Shown: positions 37,401 to 44,731 of the stretch, one piece after another
Numbering within the stretch: position 1 is the stretch's first letter
Layout of the letters: the number at the start of each line of letters is the position of its first letter
DNA from: Chitinophagales bacterium
GTDB lineage: Bacteria > Bacteroidota > Bacteroidia > Chitinophagales > Saprospiraceae
Assembly: GCA_013297745.1 (NCBI GenBank)
Contig: JAAFIM010000006.1
Span: 1-64,000, forward strand
DNA length: 64,000 bases
Reading direction: 5' to 3'
Position numbers and translations under genes: made by a program
The notes under the pieces: generated by a model
Databases searched by the model: none
Seen by the model: only the letters and a program-made list of their open reading frames with translations
What the model was told of the DNA's origin: nothing

Positions 37401-38262
37401 AGAAGTTCGCGAAGTTGGCCAACCATTCAAATCGTTTGGTGGGCGTGCTACAGAAACTAAAAGAGAATTTTATACCAGAGTGAGCGAACGTCTGCGCCAC
37501 AAAAACCGCGCTGTGTCAGCTTGGGATTATGAGCGCTTGGTGTTGGAAGCTTTTCCCGATATTTTTCAAGCCAAATGTGTAACCCACTTAGGTAACGAAA
37601 ATTTTGTGGACAAAGGTTCTGTCGTTATGGTGGTCGTACCGCGCATAGACCCAGACAACTTGATGGGTATGCCTCGTGTCAACTATTCTATACTTCAAAA
37701 TATCCGCGAATATCTACAAGCTCACGCTTCGCCATTCGTCAATATCGAAGTAAGAAACCCAATTTACGAGCGGGTAAAAGTTACCGCAGGTTTGCGCTTT
37801 ACTAAGGACAAAAATAATGGTACTTACCTCAAAAAACTAAATCACGAAATTCTAGAATTTATGTGCCCTTGGTTGAAAGGACAAGATAGAGAGTTGGATT
37901 TGGGGGGTATATTGAGCAAGGATATGATTTTGAGCTTTATCGAAAAACGCAGTTATGTGGAGTTTGTAACCAAATTTTCTGCTGTACAGTTGTTTTTTGA
38001 CGAAAATGCCAAAATGACAGGTTTTGATATAGACGATACCGCTATAGATGTGAGCTCGTCGCCAATTATCAAAGCTAGCAAACCTTGGTCTGTTTTGATA
38101 CCATTCGAAACCAACCCGCTTTATTTGTTGGAAGATACCAACTTCCAAGCACCAGAAAAGTCTTCTATAGATTCAATGATTTTGGATTCAGGCGACTTTG
38201 TGATTACCGTAGAAAAACCTATGGATAGCCACTCTCGCGACCGAGACCAACGCAAAAAATAA
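34438..38262 (+). CDS. Large baseplate protein, gp6/baseplate J-like (Afp11)
   Basis: 1274 aa, larger than its Afp counterpart. The N-terminal 300 residues are helical (a region before the wedge core), then comes a beta-rich region. The baseplate J-like core is recognisable around 975-1070 (VREVGQPFKSFGGRATETKREFYTRVSERLRHKNRAVSAWDYERLVLEAFPDI region). It would form the baseplate wedge together with gp25 and the protein at 41396. It ends 9 bases before a terminator hairpin. Confidence 0.88.
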   Translation: MKIKEKSQVARWSGATQSDRLLRALLPTFVKVDERNTSDMLAIAAEYSKLISYYGPDNSKLDNYDWSKFFTNDISVFISSIITTNLREIERHHINLLHSLENAPRTDEKLEALEGLVSQQMNMYKRINDWYVHTLQMTRLNPTDSTDLENELENAIQQQLSKNMHLLLDYRKDLNFSDRGEFPQDALEDVFHSIWFKNPLTLLDTPQTSPEAIAKLRTDEKIRAYTKQLRIQFRTAYSVTAYIVQNSPKFLYKTLHEKDDHRPDMSLFIAFVELYKHAQDQLNTITEKHLDFYYYDVLKLKERSYTPDQVNVFFQIAEHIDSHVIPRGTLLSAGTNENNEEVFYATDNDIEINKAKIEELKTVFVSKNPKVGIGSSYRLISNIYAAPVANSKDGLGERFINDFENWPTFGEELLDKIETERQMTFGDVGFALSAPVLHMEEGHRIASLKLEFDKTSMYTLNLLVKDISKNREISREDAFSRVFRNSLRAHVTTLKGWTAATSCEVLPPSNWEIPEITIIVTFAAAAPSIVNYDVELHGHGYECTAPVLRILHQNINAAFSYSFFKELILQKCTIDVTAKGLRNLSLSSDFGPLDSSLPFQPFGPIPRLGSYMLIGKAEMFKKELTDLNVNIEWHIIPDSNKGFRGHYREYNLGLNNDSFKVQISALSDGIFYPKKDDLPVEFSLFEDDKHYPTQTSRTTTWSNIDIKSFNLQPDPELVLPDAFNNEVRTGYFKVELSSPKVAFAHDQYPNIYTHVITNNSNLKKKEDLAIPNQPFTPMVKTITIDYSATAQVNIVSIGTVNKGELVDEQLYHIHPYGVIRTFHKGKSSNRYLVPSYNEDAYLYLGLRDLTPPCPLSLYFELRDNPNNLDLFETSGSKPEIVWSYLVNDEWKDFSQTQILTDTTNSFNNSGIISMDIPRDLTKKNHILNGELHWIRVSVKGDAAKLPRTLKVASQAVSATWHNYNESEGAQLAKPLAAKTISSMVNIISEVREVGQPFKSFGGRATETKREFYTRVSERLRHKNRAVSAWDYERLVLEAFPDIFQAKCVTHLGNENFVDKGSVVMVVVPRIDPDNLMGMPRVNYSILQNIREYLQAHASPFVNIEVRNPIYERVKVTAGLRFTKDKNNGTYLKKLNHEILEFMCPWLKGQDRELDLGGILSKDMILSFIEKRSYVEFVTKFSAVQLFFDENAKMTGFDIDDTAIDVSSSPIIKASKPWSVLIPFETNPLYLLEDTNFQAPEKSSIDSMILDSGDFVITVEKPMDSHSRDRDQRKK

Positions 38263-38270
38263 CAAAATTT

Positions 38271-38330
38271 AAGCCAGCTATTTCTTTAAAAAAAGTTTTT
38301 TTTTAATTGGAATAGCTGGCTTTTTTCTTT
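38271..38330 (+). terminator. Terminator after the first large baseplate gene
   Basis: AAGCCAGCTATT at 38271 pairs with AATAGCTGGCTT at 38311-38322 around an A/T-rich loop, followed by six T. Confidence 0.75.
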
Positions 38331-38482
38331 TTTTAGCTTGTTTTTTTTAAAAAAAATTGGTTTTTTAACTTTTTTTTCATATTTTCGGATAATTAACGCG
38401 CTACATTCAAAATATCTGCTTATTATTGCCACGCAAAAACTATATTTTACCTAAAAATTATATCCTAAACCACAATACCAAT

Positions 38483-39250
38483 ATGTCTTTACTCAACCGC
38501 AACACCCTAAAAAATTTGTTTAAAAGAGGCAATGTGCCCACAGAGGTTAATTTTGCCGATTTGATAGATTCTAATGTCAATAAAGTAGATGACGGCTTTT
38601 CGCAAAGTACAACCGATGGTTGGATGCTGTCGCCGCAAGGGCCTGACCGCAAATTGATGAGTTTTTATGAAAATATGCGCAACCCTGACTCGCTATTTAA
38701 TTTATCTATAAATCCCAATAGCAATAGTAAAGGCTTGAGTATCAACGACGACGATAATGAAAGTTTGCTTTTTTTTAGAGATAACGGCAATATAGGTATC
38801 GGCACAACTTTACCCCGTTATAAGTTGGAAGTTGATGGGTTGGTGGCTATGAAAGGGCGCGTAGGGATAGAAAAATGCGAACAAGTACCAGCCGACGGAC
38901 GTTGGCATATAATTATGGATGATTTGACAGGAACTTGTGCCTTTGAAATTTTCGCGCGCGCGGTAGGCCGCAAAGGACGCGGACGTTATGCGATGACCCA
39001 CGCTGTAGCTTTAGGGCTTTATGGCAAAGGTACTATTCAAAGCGTAAAATCTTCTTATGGTTGGTTTTTTCAGAAAATAAAATTTCGCTTCAGTGGCAGT
39101 ATTGATAAATATAGATTGGAAATGTGTACAGCGGGCAACTATGGTTTTACGGACGAGCAAAATCGCCAACCTGCTGTTATCAATTTTTTCATCGCCAAAC
39201 TATGGGACAAATCTATGTTGCCTTACAATTCGCCCGAACGGCAAGAATAG
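38483..39250 (+). CDS. CIS fibre-like or baseplate-associated protein
   Basis: 255 aa from ATG 38483; an upstream TTG at 38426 has no matching ribosome site and would add a Lys/Asn-rich leader. The start (LLNRNTLKNLFKRGNVPTEVNFADLIDS) and the NIGIGTTLPRYKLEVDG motif are typical of phage-tail-fibre-like and collar proteins in Bacteroidota. The C-terminal part (about 130-250) looks like a globular beta domain (GRWHIIMDDLTGTCAFEIFARA). It may recognise the target cell. Fibre identity is inference. Confidence 0.6.
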   Translation: MSLLNRNTLKNLFKRGNVPTEVNFADLIDSNVNKVDDGFSQSTTDGWMLSPQGPDRKLMSFYENMRNPDSLFNLSINPNSNSKGLSINDDDNESLLFFRDNGNIGIGTTLPRYKLEVDGLVAMKGRVGIEKCEQVPADGRWHIIMDDLTGTCAFEIFARAVGRKGRGRYAMTHAVALGLYGKGTIQSVKSSYGWFFQKIKFRFSGSIDKYRLEMCTAGNYGFTDEQNRQPAVINFFIAKLWDKSMLPYNSPERQE

Positions 39251-39310
39251 AGATTAGTTAGCTTGGTTTTTTATTGTGGCTATTCCAAAGAAGTAAAGCC
39301 CTAAAAGTAA

Positions 39311-39667
39311 GATAAAAAACGCCAAGAACCACAATCCAATCCAGCCGACAATACCCAACCTGTAGCTTTTGCGGTAGAAAAACAGCAAAAAGAATTGATA
39401 GACTTGATTTGTCGCCAACTTAAAGGCAATAATCTTGCTATGGAAGAAAAAGTGAAACTGAACGGCTTACGCAATCAATACAGCGCCAATCGTCCCAAAG
39501 AGTATGCAGAAATCCAAGCTATAGAAAATTCCAACAATAAGCCCGAGCAAAAAATCAGCCGCCTATCCGCTTTGCTGGATAAAAAGGAACTGCCCCAAGC
39601 TGAAAATCAATTTATTAGCAATATCACTATGGAGCAAGGCATAAATAATTATGTTATCAAAAGGTGA
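39311..39667 (+). pseudogene. Remnant of an effector linker region
   Basis: The frame is open from a stop at 39308 to TGA 39665 and has no credible ATG start. It encodes a charged helical piece (EKQQKELIDLICRQLKGNN, then NGLRNQYSANRPKEY) similar in style to the helical linker of the toxin at 21196, ahead of its C-terminal domain. The second half (39526-39639) is repeated at 40886. Probably a truncated toxin whose N-terminal part has been lost. Confidence 0.5.
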
Positions 39668-39961
39668 AATTTTTTTGGGAAATGTAAAACCATTCCGTCA
39701 TCCTTACAGCCTAGACATAACAATATCTAGTAATTTTAAAGCCATTTTCAATAGAATTGGCACGGCAAGCTACAAAAGCAATGGAGTTTTTTCATTTGAA
39801 CCAGTTGATAAGCTTGATTATTTTTTTTGATACAAAATAAAACTCCTGCAGCAAAAGTTACTTATACATTTAACTATGACGTTCGTGATTCTTATAACCA
39901 AGAAAAACACCAAGTAACGGAGCATAAAAATTTTGTAAACAGCAAAAAATTTAATGAATAG
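39651..39961 (+). pseudogene. Frameshifted toxin C-terminus remnant
   Basis: ATG 39651 opens MLSKGEIFLGNVKPFRHPYS... and stops at a TGA within a run of eight T near 39830-39839. One extra T joins it to IQNKTPAAKVTYTFNYDVRD..., which ends at TAG 39959-39961, one base before the next start codon. The joined product is about 104 aa. Its place after a toxin linker and directly before an immunity-like gene suggests the toxic tip of a dead effector. Confidence 0.4.
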
Positions 39962-39962
39962 T

Positions 39963-40837
39963 ATGAAAGTTTCCTCACGTGGCGTTAATTTTATTGGCGC
40001 AGCATACACACTTCACCATATTAAATTCGCTTCAGGTATAAACGAGGCTATTCAGAAAATTCTGTCTAAGTCCTGCACTTATGCAAATACACGCTTTGAT
40101 TATCAAATTAATTACTGACCTTTCGCAGTTAAAAAATTTGGTGGATTGAAAAAAATAACAGTGTGCGCTCAATAGCGTGGGGTTTTACACCCCACGCACA
40201 AAAATGGTAAAAAATGTTATATTTTCTATTTTTTTATGGAAAATTTATCAGCGCGCGGGGTATAAAACCCCACGCTATTGAGCGCATATAGGAAAATTTA
40301 ACTGCAAAAAGCTAATTGTAAAAAAAATGAAAAATATACTGCGAAAGGTCAGTTAATTATAATGTAATTTTTTTTGATATTGAGGATAATAGCTCAGATT
40401 GGCTATTGGTGGGTTCAGTTTGGCATAATGCTTTACAGGTTCTTTTGAACGTTAAGACCTTAGAAATTTTTACATACGACCAAGAAGATGGTTTAGTTTT
40501 CGCCAACTCCTCTTATAATCAATTTCTACAATGTGCTGCGTACATAAATAATTTTTGCGAGGATTGGTACGCTTCGTACAAAGATAAATTTACTGATATT
40601 TTGATTAAAGCTAATCAATTATTCGCTAAAATGCTCTTACTTAAAGAAAATTTACACATTATTGACAAAAACGCGTTTAGTGGTGATAATTATTTTTGGT
40701 TACTGGTCTTGGGTGATATAGCCAATGATATTGATTTGGGTTTATGCACGGAAGGATTAGAGTTTAACCAAAGTCCTTTCTTTAAGATAGAGGAAAAATT
40801 TACTTGGCGTGATGTTTCTAATGATTTGCCTTTCTAA
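39963..40837 (+). pseudogene. SUKH-like immunity gene interrupted by a MITE
   Basis: Two open parts, 39963-40113 and 40359-40837, join perfectly in frame once the MITE and one copy of its 5-bp target duplication are removed, giving 209 aa. The second part (WLLVGSVWHNALQVLL, then GLVFANSSYNQFLQ) resembles the SUKH-4 group of immunity proteins. As it stands, translation stops at TGA 40116 inside the MITE; an internal start might still give a C-terminal piece. It follows the toxin remnant by 1 base, the classical toxin-immunity order. Confidence 0.7.
40114..40353. mobile_element. 240-bp MITE, copy 1
   Basis: Terminal inverted repeats ACTGACCTTTCGCAGT/ACTGCGAAAGGTCAGT flank two inner inverted arms, each with a GCGTGGGGTTTTAyACCCC-type palindrome (40175-40197, 40253-40275). 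The element is flanked by the 5-bp duplication TAATT at 40109-40113 and 40354-40358. No coding capacity. A second copy in opposite orientation lies at 55166-55404 with only a few differences, so transposition was recent; the transposase must act in trans. Confidence 0.9.
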
Positions 40838-40841
40838 AAAT

Positions 40842-41141
40842 ATGGAAACTAATAATGCGCTGTATTTGAAGCCCGTATTTAGAAAAAATTCCAACAATAA
40901 GCCCGAGCAAAAAATCAGCCGTCTATCCGCTTTGCTGGATAAAAAAGAACTGCCCCAAGCTGAAAATCAATTTATTAGCAATATCACTATGGAGCAAGGT
41001 AAAGGAGATTGGCAAAAATGGGAAAGGTACAAAGAGTTGACTAAAAAATATAGCTGCACTTTACTTTATTTGTATAAAATATACCAAAACGGATTTTACA
41101 GACGATATGCTGTGTTTGTAAAATCCGTTTATTTTCGATAG
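40842..41141 (+). pseudogene. Second effector linker remnant
   Basis: An open frame of about 99 aa from ATG 40842 (METNNALYLKPVFRK) enters the 114-bp repeat and ends with an unrelated tail (KGDWQKWERYKELTKKYSC...). It lacks a toxin N-terminus. The frame runs through a hairpin near its end. I read it as a fragment created by recombination at the repeat rather than as a functional gene. Confidence 0.4.
41087..41130 (+). terminator. Long hairpin closing the cassette remnant
   Basis: A perfect 14-bp stem AAACGGATTTTACA/TGTAAAATCCGTTT with a 16-base loop. The T run after it is short (TTTATTTTC), so termination is possible but not certain. Confidence 0.5.
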
Positions 41142-41189
41142 AAAGAGATGTAAAAAATATCCGTTATCTATAAAATAATAAAATTAGAT

Positions 41190-41351
41190 ATGAATAACGA
41201 ACTCAACAGCAATGACAAACCGTTGCAGATAGTACTTAGTTTTGAAGAGATAAATCTTATCCTGAAGGCTTTGGGCAATTTGCCCTTTAATCAAGTATAC
41301 GACCTTATCGGCAAAATACACGACCAAGCCAATCAACAAATGCAAAAATAA
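41190..41351 (+). CDS. 53-residue phage-like small protein
   Basis: 53 aa (MNNELNSNDKPLQIVLSFEE...). The pattern LSFEEINLILKALGNLPFNQVYDLI resembles short phage-associated proteins that carry an E-N-x-I-L-x-A-L-G-x-x-P-F motif. It sits 44 bases before the last baseplate gene, on the same strand, and outside the decayed cassette, so it is probably expressed with the CIS. Function unknown. Confidence 0.6.
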   Translation: MNNELNSNDKPLQIVLSFEEINLILKALGNLPFNQVYDLIGKIHDQANQQMQK

Positions 41352-41395
41352 ACCTTTTTTACCCACTAATTTTTACCCTAACAGCCTAAAAAGCT

Positions 41396-44300
41396 ATGCT
41401 ACAACCAACCACGATAAAAAAACAGCCGTTCAAACACCCCAGTTTGGATTATAATTTCCTGCGAGAGCTGGGCATTTTGGCTACTCAACGGCTTTCGGGG
41501 CAGATTTGGACGGATTATAACGTACATGACCCTGGCGTTACGATATTAGAACAACTTTGTTTTGCGATAACCGACTTGAGCTATCGCACTGATTTTCCTA
41601 TTCATGAGATTATCAACGCGCGCAGCAATCATCCAGATGGTGAGTTGCGCGATACATTTTTTGATGCCTCAGAGATTTTACCTTCTACGCCATTGACAGT
41701 GGATGATTACCGTATATTGATTATAGATAGGATAAAATCGGTCAAAAATGCTTGGTTTGAACCTGTACGCGATAATTTGCAAGGTATTCAGGGACTTTAT
41801 CGGGTATTATTACAAATAGATGATAGCGCCCGCCGCCCTGACAATATAATAAAAATTAAGCAACAGTTGATAGAGTTGTTTAATGCCAATCGCAATTTGG
41901 GCGAAGATATAGAGAGTATAGAGGTTTTGGATGTTGAGAATATAGTGGTTTATGCAGATATAGAAATTGGTTCTGAATTTGTAGCAGAAGAATTATTGGC
42001 TACTATACAATTTAGAGTTAATGAATATCTAAACCCTACCATTCGCTTTTATACCCTAGAAGAATTAGAAGAAGAGGGTTATACCATAGACGAAGCCTTC
42101 AACGGTCCTGCGCCTTTGCACGGGTTTATCAAAAAAGATAATTTGCTGCCTATGCGTCAAGAGGTTTATGTTTCCAAAATTATGGAGATTATAACCGCTG
42201 TAGAGGGCGTGCGCCGCATCAATTTTTTTAGCGTTGAAAAAAACGATATAGCGATAGAGGGCGATGTTATCCAGATAGAAAAAGGTTTTTATCCTATTTT
42301 GGATATGGACACGATTAGCGATAAATACACCCCCAGCAATTATCCAATTCAGTTTTTTAGAGGTTCTTTAAACTATGATTTGGACTTAAATACAGCCAAT
42401 CAGTTATTGTATTCGTTGTTTGCGCGTTACAAAAAAGGTTATAATCCCAAAATGATTTATAATCCCAATCGTTATCCATCGCGCTTCAAACAGCAAGATT
42501 TGGCGGCTTATTTTTCTATACAACACGCTTTTCCGCTTACGTATGGGCTCAATGCTTTTGGTTTGCCTTATTGGGCGCAAGCTACCCGCGAGCGTTTGGC
42601 TTCAGTCAAGCAGTTGAGGGGATATTTATTGAATTTTGAGCAAATAATGGCTGACTATTTGGCGCAATTGGCTAATATCAAACAATTATTTGCTATAGAT
42701 ACCAGAGTTACGCAGACTTATTTTAGCCAAGTGCCTGTGGATATGCCCTTAATTTATGAAGTTTTGGATGTGCCTGCTACTTCTGCCAAAACTGTGCTTA
42801 AATATGGGCAACAAAATGATGACCTCAATACTATAGCTGCTGCTGCTTTTGCACCCAAACTTAACGCGCTTACGCGCAAATTTGACCCTTTTGTAGCCCG
42901 TCGCAATCGCTTTTTAGACCATTTGTTGGCGCGGTTTGGTGAGCAATTTAGCACAGACTTTTTGTTGAAAGTCAGCGCTGGTTATGGCAATTATTCAGGG
43001 ACTACCGACCCCGAAATTGATTTGATAAACGCAAAAATTCATTTTTTACAACACTATCCCGATATTAGCCGCAACCGCTCTCGTGGTTTCAATTATCTTG
43101 GTGCTGAAGCCGACAACTGGAATGTGTCTGGATTAGAAAAAAGAATTTGCTTGTTGCTCAATATAGCCAACAATAGCACAGATTCTCTATTGCGCATTTT
43201 TCAGAATAAATTAGAAAATGTAGAAGTTAAGCCGTTTAATGAAGTCATTGATTTTATCAAACCCAATACCCATTTGCACGAGTTATTGGCTGCCGATAGT
43301 GCTGCTGCCAAAGAATTAGCTGCCGATTTGGAATTGGAAAATTTGGATGAGGAGAGCGAAGAGAGCAAAAAACGCCGCCAAGCTTTAGATAAAATAGAGG
43401 ATATGATGTTTGGGGGTACTGAAGAAGACCGAGCTTTGTTTGAAAAACCAACTGACGATTTTTTGCAAGACAAAGAGTTGCCTACTGATGGCTCAAATGA
43501 TGATAATTTTACCGCGCCTACTGATATTAGCGCTGAAGTAGCTATAGATTTTAGCCAAAAATTTATCTTCCGCTCCAATTCTCGTAGTGAGTTGTTGTTA
43601 GAGTTGCTATCTGACGGTATTTTTTATTATAATTATCTGATTTTAGCGGATGAAAATAAAAAAATTCATATCTATTATAAAGGCAACAAACAGATAGGCA
43701 CTTATAAAATTCGCGAAGCTAATTCTCGTCTGCACGCCAAAGAGTTGGTTTTAGCGCTCATTGCTTACTTGGAGCAAATCAATAAATTTAGTGAGGGTAT
43801 TCATCTTGTAGAGCATATTTTGTTGAGAGGCCAATCCAAAGACCAACATTATTTTGTGTTGAAATCTGACCAAGAAGAGGTGTTGTTGATGAGTTATGAA
43901 TTGGGCGATTTGCAAGACCAACGCTATGCTAGCGAAGGTGTGCCCGAATTAGGGGCAAAAATTGCGAACTATGAAATTCAAAAGGTGGCCAAAAAACCCA
44001 TCCGCTCGCGTCGCGATGCCCAAAATCAACCCGAAAGTCAGGATAAACCCCAAGATGAAAGCGTTGAAAATCAAGATGAAGTTGCTGAAAATCAGGATAA
44101 ACCCCAAGATGAAAGCGTTGAAAATCAAGATAATAATTCAACCAATAGCACAGAAACGCCTGAGTATATGATTGTGCTAAAAGATGTATATGGCCAGCCT
44201 GTGGCTCGTGTGCCTGAATTGTATACAGACCTAAAAGCTGCTGAATTTAAAGTGCGCGATATAGCTGATTATATCAACAGTTTCTTAAAAACGGGTATTT

Positions 44301-44668
44301 CTATCTTCAACCAAATACAGTTTGAAATGCAGAAAAAATTAATTTCTGATGTGAATGATAAATTTTATTCGCAAGAAATTAGCGTGATTATGCCCAATTG
44401 GACTACTCGGTTTCAAAACCCAGATTTCCGCTTATTGGTCAAAAATACCTTTATGGTCAATACGCCCGCGCATTTGCACGTCAATTTTTACTGGATTGGG
44501 ATTGAGGAGATGGAGGATTTTGAACGCGTACAAGCTGATTGGATGTATGAGCGCATCAGCCCAGAACCACAGCAACCCGATTTGGATGAAAAAGCGTTGG
44601 CTTTGACTAAATTACTCAATGCTTATCAAGCACTTGTGGATAGCAAACGCAAAAAACGCCGCAATTAA
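41396..44668 (+). CDS. Large baseplate protein (Afp12-like)
   Basis: 1090 aa. The N-terminus has the conserved baseplate start WTDYNVHDPGVTILEQLCFAITDLSYRTDFPI (about 39-70, with key residues Asp, His, Asp, Pro). A long mixed body follows. The region about 640-720 is very acidic and Ala/Glu-rich, and a tandem repeat lies at about 880-915. The C-terminus ends RKKRRN. With the 1274-aa protein it should form the baseplate wedge heterodimers. It is separated from the rest of the CIS operon by the toxin-immunity remnant. Confidence 0.85.
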   Translation: MLQPTTIKKQPFKHPSLDYNFLRELGILATQRLSGQIWTDYNVHDPGVTILEQLCFAITDLSYRTDFPIHEIINARSNHPDGELRDTFFDASEILPSTPLTVDDYRILIIDRIKSVKNAWFEPVRDNLQGIQGLYRVLLQIDDSARRPDNIIKIKQQLIELFNANRNLGEDIESIEVLDVENIVVYADIEIGSEFVAEELLATIQFRVNEYLNPTIRFYTLEELEEEGYTIDEAFNGPAPLHGFIKKDNLLPMRQEVYVSKIMEIITAVEGVRRINFFSVEKNDIAIEGDVIQIEKGFYPILDMDTISDKYTPSNYPIQFFRGSLNYDLDLNTANQLLYSLFARYKKGYNPKMIYNPNRYPSRFKQQDLAAYFSIQHAFPLTYGLNAFGLPYWAQATRERLASVKQLRGYLLNFEQIMADYLAQLANIKQLFAIDTRVTQTYFSQVPVDMPLIYEVLDVPATSAKTVLKYGQQNDDLNTIAAAAFAPKLNALTRKFDPFVARRNRFLDHLLARFGEQFSTDFLLKVSAGYGNYSGTTDPEIDLINAKIHFLQHYPDISRNRSRGFNYLGAEADNWNVSGLEKRICLLLNIANNSTDSLLRIFQNKLENVEVKPFNEVIDFIKPNTHLHELLAADSAAAKELAADLELENLDEESEESKKRRQALDKIEDMMFGGTEEDRALFEKPTDDFLQDKELPTDGSNDDNFTAPTDISAEVAIDFSQKFIFRSNSRSELLLELLSDGIFYYNYLILADENKKIHIYYKGNKQIGTYKIREANSRLHAKELVLALIAYLEQINKFSEGIHLVEHILLRGQSKDQHYFVLKSDQEEVLLMSYELGDLQDQRYASEGVPELGAKIANYEIQKVAKKPIRSRRDAQNQPESQDKPQDESVENQDEVAENQDKPQDESVENQDNNSTNSTETPEYMIVLKDVYGQPVARVPELYTDLKAAEFKVRDIADYINSFLKTGISIFNQIQFEMQKKLISDVNDKFYSQEISVIMPNWTTRFQNPDFRLLVKNTFMVNTPAHLHVNFYWIGIEEMEDFERVQADWMYERISPEPQQPDLDEKALALTKLLNAYQALVDSKRKKRRN
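44036..44135 (+). repeat. 54-bp tandem repeat inside the baseplate gene
   Basis: Two copies of a 54-base period (39 bases identical from 44039 and from 44093) encode ENQDKPQDESVENQDE-type acidic linkers. They lie between two folded parts of the protein; copy number may vary between strains. Confidence 0.8.
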
Positions 44669-44679
44669 TTTTTATAAAA

Positions 44680-44719
44680 AAATCCCCATTCCAACAGCTG
44701 GAGCGGGGATTTTTTTTTG
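44680..44719. terminator. Bidirectional terminator closing the CIS cluster
   Basis: AAATCCCC/GGGGATTT stem with A and T runs on both sides, between convergent genes ending at 44668 and 44732. Confidence 0.85.
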
Positions 44720-44731
44720 TTATAAAACTGA

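Larger units (their letters stand above)
39526..40999 (+). repeat. 114-bp direct repeat flanking the split immunity gene
   Basis: 39526-39639 and 40886-40999 are nearly identical (two substitutions seen) and encode NSNNKPEQKISRLSALLDKK...TMEQG. What follows each copy differs completely, which fits cassette exchange downstream of a conserved linker, as in polymorphic toxins. Confidence 0.85.

Noticed and set aside
43929-44171. Two overlapping frames at the tandem repeat in the baseplate gene
   Set aside because: They arise only because the 54-bp period keeps all frames open.
26047-44668. Complete prophage
   Set aside because: No capsid, portal, terminase, integrase or lysis genes; gene content is that of a contractile injection system.
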